NCBI RefSeq assembly: GCF_900107175.1
Contig: NZ_FNOZ01000018.1
Span: forward strand, 30,170 to 86,519
From: Modestobacter sp. DSM 44400
Lineage (GTDB): Bacteria; Actinomycetota; Actinomycetes; Mycobacteriales; Geodermatophilaceae
Reading direction: 5' to 3'
DNA: 56,350 bases
Shown here: piece after piece, positions 44,933-53,726 of the stretch
How the letters are laid out: each line of letters opens with the position of its first letter
Numbering within the stretch: the stretch's first letter is position 1
Notes under the pieces: model-generated
Databases searched by the model: none
Told to the model about the DNA's origin: nothing
The model's input: the letters and a program-made list of their open reading frames with translations, nothing else
Translations under genes and position numbers: made by a program

Positions 44933-45546
44933 GCCAGTGCCCGCAGCAACTCGCGGGTGGCGGCAGCCGGGTCGGCCGCGCCGGACACCGCGCCGACCAC
45001 CGCGACGCCGGACGCCCCGGCAGCCAGCAGCTCGGCGACCCGCGCGGCGGTCACCCCGCCGATGGCGATGACCGGCACGTCGACGGCCTCGGCGACCGCC
45101 CGGATGCCGGCCGGACCGAGGGCGTCGGGGAGTCCCGTCTTTGTCTGGGTGGGGTAGGCGGGCCCGACCCCGAGGTAGTCCGCGCCCTCGGCGACCAGCT
45201 GCCGGGCCAGCCCGGGCTCGCGCGCCGTTCCGCCGAGCAGGTGGTGCGGTCCGGCGATGCGGCGGGCGGCGGCCAGCGGCAGGTCCCCGGTGCCCAGGTG
45301 GGTGCCGTCGGCGCCGACGGCCAGGGCGACGTCGACCCGGTCGTTGACCAGACAGGTCGCGCCGGCCGGCGCGCACAGCTCGACGACGGCGCGGGCGAAG
45401 TCGTGCAGCTCGCGGTCGGTGCAGCCCTTGGCGCGTACCTGGACCACCGGGGCGCCGGCGGCGACGGCCGCGGCCACGGCGTCCAGCGCGGCCGGTCCAC
45501 CGCGCGCGTCGGTGAGCACGTGCAGCCGGCCCAGCGGGCGGGTCAT
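44929..45546 (-). CDS. thiE: Thiamine phosphate synthase
   Basis: 205 residues from ATG 45546. VVQVRAKGCTDRELHDFA (substrate loop), LVNDRVDVALAVGADGTHLG, ADYLGVGPAYPTQTKT (diphosphate site) and VIAIGGVTAARVAELLAAG match ThiE. It joins HMP diphosphate and thiazole phosphate into thiamine phosphate. It overlaps both neighbours by 4 nt and is controlled with them by the upstream TPP riboswitch. Confidence 0.93.
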   Translation of the reverse strand: MTRPLGRLHVLTDARGGPAALDAVAAAVAAGAPVVQVRAKGCTDRELHDFARAVVELCAPAGATCLVNDRVDVALAVGADGTHLGTGDLPLAAARRIAGPHHLLGGTAREPGLARQLVAEGADYLGVGPAYPTQTKTGLPDALGPAGIRAVAEAVDVPVIAIGGVTAARVAELLAAGASGVAVVGAVSGAADPAAATRELLRALA

Positions 45547-46883
45547 GCTGACCGGCGGGCGCGCAGCGCCCCGGGCAGGACGAGCAACGCGGTGAGGACG
45601 GCGGCCACGGCCAGGCTCACCAGGGACGCCGACCACCCGTTGGCCGGGTCGATGCCCAGGTCGGCCTGCCGGGCGCCCCACCACGCCGTCCAGGCCGCAC
45701 CCACGCCGCCGAAGTAGGTGGGCAGGGTCAGCTGGTAGGCAACGAACCCGGCCAGCCACGGCAGCAGCAGGAGCAGGCGGCCCGGCGCGGTGTCCGAGGT
45801 GTCCCAGCGGCCGCGGGGCAGCAGCCAGTAGGCGACGACGAAGACGCCGACCAGCGGTACGAACACCGCGCCGATGAGGAAGAGGAACGGCTCGTAGGCA
45901 GCGATGTCGAAGGTCAGCGCCAGCAGCGTCGCGACGGCGCCGACCACGAGCGCGAGCACCCGGCGGTCCGCCCGGGCAACCACGTTCTGCGCCGACACGG
46001 CCGTTGAGTACAGGTTGGCGAACGCCTCGTCCAGCTCCACCACGATGAGCACCAGGACGGCGAGGGCGCCCAGCGGCACGGCCAGCAGCGCGTCGACGAC
46101 GTCCAGCCCTGAGCTGCCGTAGGCCGCCAGCGCCAGCACCCCGAGGGTGAACATGGCGGCGGTGGCGAGGCCGTAGCCGGCGGTCGCGCCGGTGAAGGCG
46201 CCCCGCGCGGTGCGGTTGTGCCGGGTGTAGTCGGCGGCGAGCGGGAACCAGGAGACCGGCAGGGCGATGACGATGTCGGTCGCCGTCCAGAACGACGTCG
46301 CCCCGCCGCCGTCGATCGGCGGCAGCGGCTCGGCCAGCACCTGGACGAACAGGTAGACGATCGCGGCGAGGGCGGCCCAGACCGCGTAGCGGGACAGCAC
46401 CCGGACCACGCCCAGCGGGCGCAGCGCCATGGCCGTGGCGAGCACCCCGGCGGCCAGCACGAACGGCCAGCGCGGTGCGCCGAGCGCGCGGGAGGCGGCC
46501 TCGGCGATGATCACGATCTCGAAGGTGGCCCAGCCGACGCACTGCACCAGGTTGAGGGCCGTGGGCAGGTAGGAGGCCCGCCGGCCGAGCAGGCCGCGCA
46601 GCAGGACCATGGCCGGGACGCCCTCCCGGGCGCCGGCGGCCGCGCCCAGGCCCAGCAGCACCGACCCGATGACCGCGCCGACGACGACCGCGCCGAGGGT
46701 CACCGCCAGCGGCCGGCCGGGCAGGACGACGAAGACGGCGGCCACCGGCAGCAGCACGCTGATGCCGAGGTTGCCCCACAGGCCCAGCGAGTCGCGCAGG
46801 CCCAGCGTGCGGGCCGCCGGATCGGTGAGGGTGAGGGGTGCGTCGCCGGTCGCGGCGGGACGGAGGGTCTCCGACGTGCTCAT
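45543..46883 (-). CDS. cytX: NCS1-family permease, probable HMP transporter CytX
   Basis: 446 residues with about 12 hydrophobic helices. NCS1 features include LGLRDSLGLWGNLGISVL, VGWATFEIVIIAEAA and ALPVSWFPLAADYTRHNRT. Permeases of this family directly under a TPP riboswitch and ahead of thi genes are usually CytX, an importer of the thiamine pyrimidine HMP or related pyrimidines. The absence of thiC and thiD from the window fits a salvage role but does not prove it. Its Shine-Dalgarno is the conserved 3' strand of the riboswitch. Confidence 0.85.
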   Translation of the reverse strand: MSTSETLRPAATGDAPLTLTDPAARTLGLRDSLGLWGNLGISVLLPVAAVFVVLPGRPLAVTLGAVVVGAVIGSVLLGLGAAAGAREGVPAMVLLRGLLGRRASYLPTALNLVQCVGWATFEIVIIAEAASRALGAPRWPFVLAAGVLATAMALRPLGVVRVLSRYAVWAALAAIVYLFVQVLAEPLPPIDGGGATSFWTATDIVIALPVSWFPLAADYTRHNRTARGAFTGATAGYGLATAAMFTLGVLALAAYGSSGLDVVDALLAVPLGALAVLVLIVVELDEAFANLYSTAVSAQNVVARADRRVLALVVGAVATLLALTFDIAAYEPFLFLIGAVFVPLVGVFVVAYWLLPRGRWDTSDTAPGRLLLLLPWLAGFVAYQLTLPTYFGGVGAAWTAWWGARQADLGIDPANGWSASLVSLAVAAVLTALLVLPGALRARRSA

Positions 46884-46892
46884 CGTGGTGCG

Positions 46893-46976
46893 CTCCCTAC
46901 GCCGGCATTACCCGGTCAGGTTCCAGCGGTCGGCGGCGTTCAGCCGCCCTCTCAGCCCGGTCCTCCGAGCTCCCGC
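46893..46976 (-). ncRNA. TPP riboswitch (THI element)
   Basis: On the minus strand the leader contains GGCTGAGAGGG, the conserved GGAACCTGACCCGGTAATGC, and GGCGTAGGGAG, the three invariant segments of the thiamine pyrophosphate aptamer. AGGGAG at its 3' end lies 9 nt before the permease ATG and serves as the Shine-Dalgarno, so TPP binding should block translation of the permease and, through coupling, the thi genes. Confidence 0.95.
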
Positions 46977-46977
46977 A

Positions 46978-46994
46978 CATGGCTTCGAGCCATG
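46978..46994. promoter_or_regulatory. 7-bp palindromic hairpin beside riboswitch
   Basis: CATGGCT-TCG-AGCCATG is a perfect inverted repeat between the riboswitch 5' edge and the tenA promoter. It could be an operator or simply the riboswitch flank. Confidence 0.4.
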
Positions 46995-47018
46995 ACGGAG
47001 CCACCTTAGGCGCTCTCG

Positions 47019-47024
47019 TAGAGT
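47019..47024 (+). promoter_or_regulatory. TAGAGT -10 for tenA genes
   Basis: TAGAGT lies 8 nt before GTG 47033 with no Shine-Dalgarno, consistent with a leaderless transcript. The tenA genes are therefore outside the riboswitch's reach. Confidence 0.4.
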
Positions 47025-47032
47025 TCCGCCCC

Positions 47033-47629
47033 GTGCCGGTCGCCGAGCTGTTGCAGCGCCACGCCGAGGCCTGGCGGCGAGCCACCGCGCACCCGTTCCT
47101 GGTCGCCGTCCGGGACGGGTCCGTTCCACGCGCCGCCTTCGACACCTGGCTGGTGCAGGACGCCCGCTTCGTCGCCGACCTGCTGGTCTTCCAGGCCCGG
47201 CTGCTGGCCCGCGCGCCCCGGCCGGCGCAGGCGGTGCTCGCCGCCGGGCTGGTCTCGCTGGTCGAGGAGCTGGCCTGGTTCGAGGAGCAGGCCGCCGTCC
47301 GCGGGCTGGACCTGTCGGCGCCGGCGCTACCGGCGACCGCGGCCTACGCCGGGCTGCTGGCGCGGCTGGACGCCGCCGACGTCCCCACCGCGCTGCTGGC
47401 GCTGTGGACGATCGAGCGCACCTACCTGGACGCCTGGTCGGCGGCCAGCCCCGGCGCGCCGGAGTACCGGGAGTTCGTCGAGCACTGGACCGTCCCGCAT
47501 TTCGCCGGGTACGTGGCCGGCCTGGAGGCGGCCGCGGACGACGCGGGCAGTGCTGCCGGCGACGCGGTGTTCCTGGAACTGGTTGCGGCCGAAACCGTCT
47601 TCTGGGACATGGCGGTCGGCGCCTCGTGA
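47033..47629 (+). CDS. TenA-family protein lacking the active-site Cys
   Basis: 198 residues from GTG 47033. TenA helical fold: WRRATAHPFLVAVRDGSVP, TWLVQDARFVADLLVFQARLL, VSLVEELAWFEEQAA and LWTIERTYLDAWSAA. The cysteine of classical TenA (in PC.RLY) has no counterpart here, so this belongs with the Cys-less TenA_E-like group, whose members work on thiamine breakdown products such as formyl-aminopyrimidine. The stop overlaps the next tenA gene (GTGA). Confidence 0.85.
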   Translation: MPVAELLQRHAEAWRRATAHPFLVAVRDGSVPRAAFDTWLVQDARFVADLLVFQARLLARAPRPAQAVLAAGLVSLVEELAWFEEQAAVRGLDLSAPALPATAAYAGLLARLDAADVPTALLALWTIERTYLDAWSAASPGAPEYREFVEHWTVPHFAGYVAGLEAAADDAGSAAGDAVFLELVAAETVFWDMAVGAS

Positions 47630-48249
47630 GCGGCCTCGCCGTTCGGTTGTGGGCGGAGAACGCCGACCTGGTCGCGGCGGCGCTGGCCCACCCCTTTGTC
47701 ACCGGCATCGCCGACGGCACGCTGCCGCGGGAGCGGTTCGCCGGCTACGTCGCCCAGGACGCCTTCTTCCTCGAGGCGTTCGCCCGTGGCTACGCCCTGG
47801 GCGTGGCCCACAGCACCGACCGGGCCGGGCTGGACGCTTTCGCCGACCTGCTGGCCGGGGTGCGCGGGGAGCTGCGGCTGCACGACTCCTACGCGGGGCG
47901 GTGGGGTATCGACCTGGCGACGGTGCAGCCGCTGCTGGCAACGTCGGCCTACACCGACTTTCTGCTGGCCACCGCGTCGCTGGGCGGAACTGCACTGACC
48001 TGTGCGGCGATGACGCCGTGCATGCGGCTCTACGCCTTCCTCGGGCAGACCCTGGCACCCCGGGTCGATCCGGGCAGCGGCTACGCGGAGTGGGTCACCA
48101 CCTACGCCGACGATGCCTTCGAGGAGCTGGCCGGCACGCTGGAGCGGCTGCTGGACGCAGCTGCCGACACCCCGGAGGTCCATCGGGCCTACCGCCGGGC
48201 AATGCAGCTGGAGGTCGGCTTCTTCGACGCCGCGTGGTCCGGCGCGTGA
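47626..48249 (+). CDS. tenA: TenA-family aminopyrimidine aminohydrolase (Cys type)
   Basis: 207 residues from GTG 47626. AALAHPFVTGIADGTLP, FAGYVAQDAFFLEAFARGYAL, and AAMTPCMRLYAFLG with the conserved cysteine define classical TenA (thiaminase II). It hydrolyses aminopyrimidines from thiamine decay to HMP for salvage. With the Cys-less paralogue upstream it may carry out successive steps. It is divergent from the riboswitch-controlled permease/thi operon. Confidence 0.88.
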   Translation: MSGLAVRLWAENADLVAAALAHPFVTGIADGTLPRERFAGYVAQDAFFLEAFARGYALGVAHSTDRAGLDAFADLLAGVRGELRLHDSYAGRWGIDLATVQPLLATSAYTDFLLATASLGGTALTCAAMTPCMRLYAFLGQTLAPRVDPGSGYAEWVTTYADDAFEELAGTLERLLDAAADTPEVHRAYRRAMQLEVGFFDAAWSGA

Positions 48250-48298
48250 CCCGGGTCGCCCTGCGCGTCCCGTCGGACCCCTGGGTGACACTGCGCGG

Positions 48299-49954
48299 GT
48301 GACGTCCGTCCTGCTCCGCCGGGCTGCCGGGGCCGTGGAGGCGCGGCAGCTCGCGCCGGACGGGGTGCTCGCCGAGGTCACCCGGCTCGATGCCGCCCGG
48401 CTGCCCTCCTTCGTGCGGGAGCGGGAGGCCGCCCGGCCCCGCTGGGTGTGGGACGACACCACCCGCTGGTACCCCGGGCTGCTCGCGGCCGGCATCCGGG
48501 TCGAGCGGTGCACGGACCTGCGCCTGTGCCACGCCGTCCTGCGCCGGTCGCCGTTCGTCGACCAGTCCCGGCTGCGCGGCGACGACGTTGCCGGCTGGGA
48601 CGCGCTGCAGCCGATCGCCGCCCCCGAACCCGCGCTCTTTCCGCTCGACGACCCCGCCGACGCCCTCGACCCGGGAGCCGAGCACGACCGGCAGCAGGCC
48701 GCCCTCGCCGCGTCGCCGCAGCGGAGACGACTCGGTCTGCTGCTGGCGGCGGAGTCCTCCGGCGCCCTGGCCGCGGCCGAGATGACGCACGCCGGGCTGC
48801 CGTGGCGCGCCGACGTCCACGACCGGCTGCTGACCGAGCTGCTCGGTCCGCGCCCGGCGGCCGGCCGGCGGCCGGTGGTGCTGGACCGGCTGCTGCCGGC
48901 GATCCGGGCGGCGTTCGGCGCTCCGGCGCTGAACCCGGACTCACCCGGTGACCTGCTGCGCACCCTGCAGGCGGCGGGCCTGCCGGTGACCGACACCCGC
49001 TCCTGGACGCTGGAGCAGCTGGACCACCCGGGCATCCCGCCCCTCCTGGAGTACAGGAAGCTCCTGCGGCTGCTGCAGGCGAACGGCTGGAGCTGGCTGG
49101 GCACCTGGGTGCGCGACGGCCGGTTCCGCTCGTACTTCCTGCCCGGGGGCGTCGTGACCGGGCGGTGGGGCTCCTCCGGTGGTGGCGCGCTCTCCGTCCC
49201 CACGCAGCTGCGCCCCGCGGCGGTCGCCGACGAGGGCTGGCGGTTCGTGGTCGCCGACGTCGCGCAGCTGGAGCCCCGGGTGCTCGCCGGCATGAGCGCG
49301 GACACGGCCATGGCCAAGGCGGCGCGGGCGTCGGACCTGTATCAGGGCATGGTCGACAGCGGTGCGGTGGCGGCCCGCAGCGACGCCAAGCTCGGGATGC
49401 TCGGGGCCATGTACGGCGGCACCCGGGGAGAGAGCGGGCGGATGGTCGCCCTGATGACCCGCGAGTATCCGCGGGCGGTCGGGCTCGTCGAGCAGGCCGC
49501 CCGCGCCGGGGAACGCGGCGAGGTGGTGCACACCCTGCTCGGCCGGGGATCGCCGGTCCCCGGGGGGGCCTGGGCGGGCACCCTCGACGGCGACGAGCCG
49601 CCGGAGCCGGGCGGCTCGACGGAGGAGCGGGACCGCCACCGGCGGGCCTGGGGGCGGTTCACCCGTAACTTCGTCGTCCAGGGCACCGGCGCCGAGTGGG
49701 CCCTGTGCTGGCTGGCCGATCTGCGGAACCGGCTGTGGCGGCTGGGTACTTCGGGAACGGTGAGCGACCGCCCCCACCTGGTGTTCTTCCTGCACGACGA
49801 GGTCGTCGTCCACACGCCCGCGGAGCTGGCCGACGAGGTCAGCGCGGCGGTGCGCGCGGCCGCGGCCGGCGCCGGCCGCCTGCTGTTCGGTTCCTTCCCG
49901 GTCGACTTTCCGCTGGAGGTCTCGGTCGTCGGTTCGTGGGCCGACGCCGGCTGA
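48299..49954 (+). CDS. Family A DNA polymerase-like protein (exonuclease/polymerase type)
   Basis: 551 residues from GTG 48299. The C-terminal half has family A polymerase motifs: VADVAQLEPRVLAG (motif A, usual DYSQIELR), SDAKLGMLGAMYGG (motif B) and FLHDEVVVHTP (motif C, HDE). The N-terminal ~220 residues correspond to the 3'-5' exonuclease position but show no clear DxE start and look degenerate. Single-copy actinobacterial proteins annotated as bifunctional exonuclease/polymerase match this size. A GGxGGGALSVPTQLR stretch aligns with the template region. The role in repair is inferred. Confidence 0.85.
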   Translation: MTSVLLRRAAGAVEARQLAPDGVLAEVTRLDAARLPSFVREREAARPRWVWDDTTRWYPGLLAAGIRVERCTDLRLCHAVLRRSPFVDQSRLRGDDVAGWDALQPIAAPEPALFPLDDPADALDPGAEHDRQQAALAASPQRRRLGLLLAAESSGALAAAEMTHAGLPWRADVHDRLLTELLGPRPAAGRRPVVLDRLLPAIRAAFGAPALNPDSPGDLLRTLQAAGLPVTDTRSWTLEQLDHPGIPPLLEYRKLLRLLQANGWSWLGTWVRDGRFRSYFLPGGVVTGRWGSSGGGALSVPTQLRPAAVADEGWRFVVADVAQLEPRVLAGMSADTAMAKAARASDLYQGMVDSGAVAARSDAKLGMLGAMYGGTRGESGRMVALMTREYPRAVGLVEQAARAGERGEVVHTLLGRGSPVPGGAWAGTLDGDEPPEPGGSTEERDRHRRAWGRFTRNFVVQGTGAEWALCWLADLRNRLWRLGTSGTVSDRPHLVFFLHDEVVVHTPAELADEVSAAVRAAAAGAGRLLFGSFPVDFPLEVSVVGSWADAG

Positions 49955-49960
49955 GCCCGC

Positions 49961-51556
49961 TCAGCCCAGAGCGGTGCGCAGCCGGACCAGCAGGGCCTCC
50001 CCGTCGGGCACGCCCAGCCCGGTACAGGGGTCCCAACCCGGACCGGCGTCGTAGGCGCCGTTGCTGCCGCTGGTGACGTCCCGGAACCCGGCCGCCACCT
50101 CCCCGGCCGACAGTCCGGCGTAGATCAGTGGCTGCAGGAGCCCGGGCCGCTGGCCCAAGGCCTCCGCCAGCCGGCAGGTCAGCGCGGACCACAGCGGGGA
50201 GACGGCGCTGGTGCCGCCGAAGACGGCGTCGGTGCCGTCGACCCGGACCTGGTAACCGGTCGACGGGTCGGCGTCGGCGGAGACGTCGGGCACCCCGCGC
50301 CCGTGTCGGCCGGTGTCGGCGTCCCCGGGCACGCGGACGCCGTCCTGCCAGTCCGGAACGGCGAATACGGCGCTCACCCCGCCGCCGGTGCCGCCCTGCC
50401 CGGTGCCGTGGAACCAGACCGTCTCGCTGCTGACCTCTCCGGTGTCAGGGTCGGCGCGCAGCGTCGTGCCGCCGCAGGCCAGGGCGTGCGGGCTGGAGGC
50501 GGGGAAGTCGACGTGCGCCTGGCCGTCGGGAGCGTTGTCGGTGCTCCCGTCGTCGCCGGCGGCCGCGCAGACGGTCACCCCGAGGGCGGCGGCGTCGGCC
50601 AGCGCCTCGTCCATGGCGGTGCGCGCCTGCGCCGTCCACTCGTCCTCGTTCTGCCCCCAGCTGATGCTCACCGCGGTCGGCGTCGGGTCGGCGTGGACCG
50701 CGGTGCTGAGCGCGTCGAGGAACCCGCGGTCGGTGTTGGGCGCGAAGTAGACGACCAGGTCCGCACCGGGGGCCAGCGCGCCGGCGACCTCGATGTCCAG
50801 CAGCACCTCTCCGTCGGCGCCGTTCGGGTCGCCCTCGGGGGCGTTGGCCGCACCGTCGACGCCGACCGCGGTGACCGTCGGCGGGTCGGCGAGCCCGATC
50901 GTCGTCCAGTAGGCGTCCAGGTCGGCCTGGGTGTAGCCGCCGCCGAGCTCCAGGATGGCCAGGCGCTGCCCACGGCCGTCGGTGCCTGATGGGAAGCGGT
51001 AGACCCGGCCCAGCTCCAGCGGGGTGAAGGTGGTGTCGACTGCGGCGGCCGGCCGGAACAGCGCCCGGGCCTGCGGGCGGTCATCGAGACCGAGGACGGC
51101 GGTGACCACGCCGGCCAGCGGCGCGGGCACGGCCAGGTCGCCGGAGCGCTGCCGGTGGGGCACCAGCCGATCGGCGACCGGGTCGGGGGACTCCACCCGC
51201 GACAGACTCACGCCGAACACCCGCGAGAAGGTCGCCACGTCACCGGCGACCTGCACCCGCCGGGAGGGCAGGTCGACGGCGGTGATCCGAAGGCCCTCCG
51301 CGGTCAGCGCCGCCGTCACCGTTTCGGCGTCGGCCGGGTCGGCGCCGTGGGTCTCGGCGAACTCGGCGCGACCCATCGGGGCAGGGCGACCGGTGCCGGC
51401 CGGGAGGGCGGTGCGCCGGCGCAGCACGAGGGTCACCTCGAGCGGCGCGGCGTCGTCCAGCGGGCCCGCGGCCTGTGCGGCGGCCACCGGGCGGCGCGCG
51501 CTGCCCGGGAGCGTCGGCCGATCGGCTGCCGTGGTGGGGGAGCTGTCGTCTGCCAT
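49961..51556 (-). CDS. S53-family peptidase (sedolisin/kumamolisin-like)
   Basis: 531 residues from ATG 51556. An N-terminal pro-kumamolisin activation domain covers about 30-185 (PLEVTLVLRRRTALPAG, VFGVSLSRVESPDP). The peptidase domain has LDIEVAGALAPGADLVVYFAP (catalytic Glu/Asp region), SISWGQNEDEW, FGGTSAVSPLWSAL (catalytic Ser) and the calcium site GFRDVTSGSNG...DPCTGLGVPDG. No signal peptide is visible at this start, so either a longer N-terminus is missed or export is unconventional. Tail-to-tail with the polymerase gene (6-nt gap). Confidence 0.9.
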   Translation of the reverse strand: MADDSSPTTAADRPTLPGSARRPVAAAQAAGPLDDAAPLEVTLVLRRRTALPAGTGRPAPMGRAEFAETHGADPADAETVTAALTAEGLRITAVDLPSRRVQVAGDVATFSRVFGVSLSRVESPDPVADRLVPHRQRSGDLAVPAPLAGVVTAVLGLDDRPQARALFRPAAAVDTTFTPLELGRVYRFPSGTDGRGQRLAILELGGGYTQADLDAYWTTIGLADPPTVTAVGVDGAANAPEGDPNGADGEVLLDIEVAGALAPGADLVVYFAPNTDRGFLDALSTAVHADPTPTAVSISWGQNEDEWTAQARTAMDEALADAAALGVTVCAAAGDDGSTDNAPDGQAHVDFPASSPHALACGGTTLRADPDTGEVSSETVWFHGTGQGGTGGGVSAVFAVPDWQDGVRVPGDADTGRHGRGVPDVSADADPSTGYQVRVDGTDAVFGGTSAVSPLWSALTCRLAEALGQRPGLLQPLIYAGLSAGEVAAGFRDVTSGSNGAYDAGPGWDPCTGLGVPDGEALLVRLRTALG

Positions 51557-51625
51557 GCGAGCAGGGTGCGCCAGGGGTCTGACGATCTGCTGGGGGAGCG
51601 GCGTGTCGCCGCCCGGCTGGTCAGG

Positions 51626-51814
51626 TCACGCGGGCCGGGTCGGCGGAGGTGGGGGCAGCTGGGCGGACGCCGGGACGCCGCCGGTCCCCCCGTGCGGCCC
51701 GGGCGCCTGGATGTCGGTGCCCTCGACCGCGGGGCCCGGCGAACACCCGGTGAGGGTCAGCGCGGCTGCCGCGAGCAGCCCCGCGGTCGTCCTCCGACAC
51801 CTGTCGACGTCCAT
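51626..51814 (-). CDS. Small lipoprotein, unknown
   Basis: 62 residues from ATG 51814 with GAGG 4 nt upstream. The signal peptide RCRRTTAGLLAAAALTLTGC ends in a lipobox (LTGC). The mature part is ~39 residues, Pro/Gly-rich (PHGGTGGVP, LPPPPPTRPA). No family was recognised. It precedes the S53 peptidase on the same strand by 69 nt. Confidence 0.6.
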   Translation of the reverse strand: MDVDRCRRTTAGLLAAAALTLTGCSPGPAVEGTDIQAPGPHGGTGGVPASAQLPPPPPTRPA

Positions 51815-52116
51815 GTCGCCTCGGTCCACCACGAACTCCGGACGGCAGGTCTCTCCGCCCGGACCGCAGCATGGACCCGGCCGTGGGTCTGCGGCGCCGT
51901 ACCGGCGTCGGGCCCGGGCGGCGACGCAGCTGACCGGCGCGTAGGTGCAGGCCGTAGCAGGGTCCATGCGCAGCGACGTCCCGGTCGAGGACTTCCGGCG
52001 GACACCCCTGGCAGGGCCGCGCGGACCACCTGATGAGATGCAGGGTGGGAGAACAGGCTCGGGGACGGCGATTCGGAGCCTCCGCGGGCCATCTGAGAGC
52101 TCGACGAGGAGATGCA
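51815..52116. other. Intergenic region, no gene recognised
   Basis: Lies between the divergent lipoprotein and fabG-like gene. It presumably carries both promoters. No convincing coding frame or long hairpin was seen. Confidence 0.5.
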
Positions 52117-52872
52117 GTGGCACAGCAGAGGACGGCGATCGTCACCGGGGCAGCGCGCGGGATCGGCGCGGCCATCGCGAAGCGGTTCGCGAAGGACGGC
52201 ATGGCCGTCGCGGTGCTCGACCTGGACGAGGGCGCCTGCGCGGGCGCCGTCGAGGTGATCCAGAAGGCCGGCGGCGAGGCCCTGGCCGTGGGCGCGGACG
52301 TGTCGGACGAGGCGTCGGTCAACGCCGCCGTCGAGCGCGTCGCGCAGGAGCTGGGCGCCCCCACCGTGCTGGTGAACAACGCCGGGATCACCCGGGACAA
52401 CCTGCTGTTCAAGATGTCCGTCAGCGACTGGGACGCCGTCATGGGCGTGCACCTGCGTGGCGCCTTCCTGATGAGCAAGGCCGCCCAGAAGCACATGGTC
52501 GAGGCCGAGTTCGGCCGGATCGTCAACCTGTCCAGCGTGTCGGCGCTGGGCAACCGGGGGCAGGTCAACTACTCCGCGGCCAAGGCGGGCATGCAGGGCT
52601 TCACCAAGACCCTGGCCATCGAGCTGGGCCGCTACAACGTGACCGCCAACGCCATCGCCCCGGGCTTCATCGAGACCGAGATGACCGCACAGACCGCCGA
52701 GCGGGTGGGCGTGCCGTTCGAGCAGTTCAAGGAGATGGCGGCCAAGCAGATCCCGGTCGCCCGGGTCGGCCAGCCCGAGGACATCGCGCACACCGCGTCG
52801 TTCCTGGTCAGCGAGGGTGCCGGCTTCGTGTCCGGCCAGGTCATCTACGTGGCCGGCGGCCCCCGCGCCTGA
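52117..52872 (+). CDS. 3-oxoacyl-ACP reductase-like SDR (FabG type)
   Basis: 251 residues from GTG 52117 with GAGGAG (52106-52111) 5 nt upstream. NADPH motif TGAARGIGAAIA at residues 10-21, NNAGITRDN, the catalytic Ser in NLSSVSALGN, and YSAAKAG with Tyr/Lys. The C-terminal VSGQVIYVAGGPRA is classical FabG. It reduces 3-ketoacyl thioesters; acyl carrier may be ACP or CoA. The end overlaps the convergent SDR gene by 32 nt. The preferred physiological substrate is unknown. Confidence 0.92.
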   Translation: MAQQRTAIVTGAARGIGAAIAKRFAKDGMAVAVLDLDEGACAGAVEVIQKAGGEALAVGADVSDEASVNAAVERVAQELGAPTVLVNNAGITRDNLLFKMSVSDWDAVMGVHLRGAFLMSKAAQKHMVEAEFGRIVNLSSVSALGNRGQVNYSAAKAGMQGFTKTLAIELGRYNVTANAIAPGFIETEMTAQTAERVGVPFEQFKEMAAKQIPVARVGQPEDIAHTASFLVSEGAGFVSGQVIYVAGGPRA

Positions 52873-53629
52873 AGAAGGGCCCCCTCCGCCGGGCCAGGAC
52901 GGCGGTGAGCGCCGTCCAGGCCCGCACCGGGACCACCCGGGCGAGCTTCATGGTCAGCATCATCCGGACCGGGAATACCACCTCGGCCTTGCCCTTCCTG
53001 ATCCCGTCGGCAATCGTGCGGGCGGCTTCCTCCGGGGAGACCATGAACGGCATCGGAAACCGGTTCCGATCGGTCATCGGGGTGCGCACGAACCCCGGCG
53101 ACAGCGTCTGGACGACGACGCCCCGCACGCCCAGCGATCCGCGCAGCGCCTCGAACAGGTTCAGCAGCGCGGCCTTGCTCGCGCCGTAGGCCTCCGAGCC
53201 GGGCAGGCCGCGGTAGCCGGCGACCGACGCCATGCCCACGATCGTCCCGCGGCCCTCGGCGAGCATCGTCGGGACGACGGCCTCCAGCGAGTGCACCGTG
53301 CCCATCAGGTTGACCTGCAGGTGGTCGGCGAAGGCCTGCGAGTCCCACGGTTCCACGTGGAACTGCGACCAGGTGCCGGCGTTGAGGACGGCGACGTCGA
53401 TCCCGCCGAGGGCCTCCCGCACCGTCTGACCGGCGGCGACGGTCGCCGCGCGGTCGGTGACGTCCACCGGGACGACGGTCATCCGCCCGGCGGCCACCTC
53501 GGCCAGCTTCTCCCCGTTGCGGGCGCTGATCGCCACCCGCGCCCCCCGGTCGGCGAGCTCCCGGGCCAGCGCGGCGCCGATGCCGGACGAGGCGCCGGTG
53601 ACCCAGATGCGTGCTCCTGCGATGTCCAC
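52841..53629 (-). CDS. Short-chain dehydrogenase/reductase
   Basis: 262 residues from GTG 53629 (a TTG 13 codons upstream is less likely). TGASSGIGAALA near residue 10, LNAG, the serine in GMASVAGYRG, and the catalytic YGASKAAL with Tyr/Lys. The C-terminus is extended and basic (LARRRGPFFRRGGRRPRR), partly encoded in a patch (52872-52884) that resembles the end of the palindromic repeat family. It converges with and overlaps the FabG-like gene by 32 nt. The substrate is unknown. Confidence 0.88.
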   Translation of the reverse strand: MDIAGARIWVTGASSGIGAALARELADRGARVAISARNGEKLAEVAAGRMTVVPVDVTDRAATVAAGQTVREALGGIDVAVLNAGTWSQFHVEPWDSQAFADHLQVNLMGTVHSLEAVVPTMLAEGRGTIVGMASVAGYRGLPGSEAYGASKAALLNLFEALRGSLGVRGVVVQTLSPGFVRTPMTDRNRFPMPFMVSPEEAARTIADGIRKGKAEVVFPVRMMLTMKLARVVPVRAWTALTAVLARRRGPFFRRGGRRPRR

Positions 53630-53726
53630 GCGGCCCAGCCTGGATGATGGGCTGATAGCAGCGCGCAAGGGGTCCCGCCGCGCGCCGTCAGGCGCACCGT
53701 CCGGCCGGGTCGGTCCCGGCGAGTTC

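Noticed and set aside
53457-53726. Upstream extension of the hypothetical protein at 53727
   Set aside because: Most of it is antisense to the well-supported SDR gene and low in protein character.
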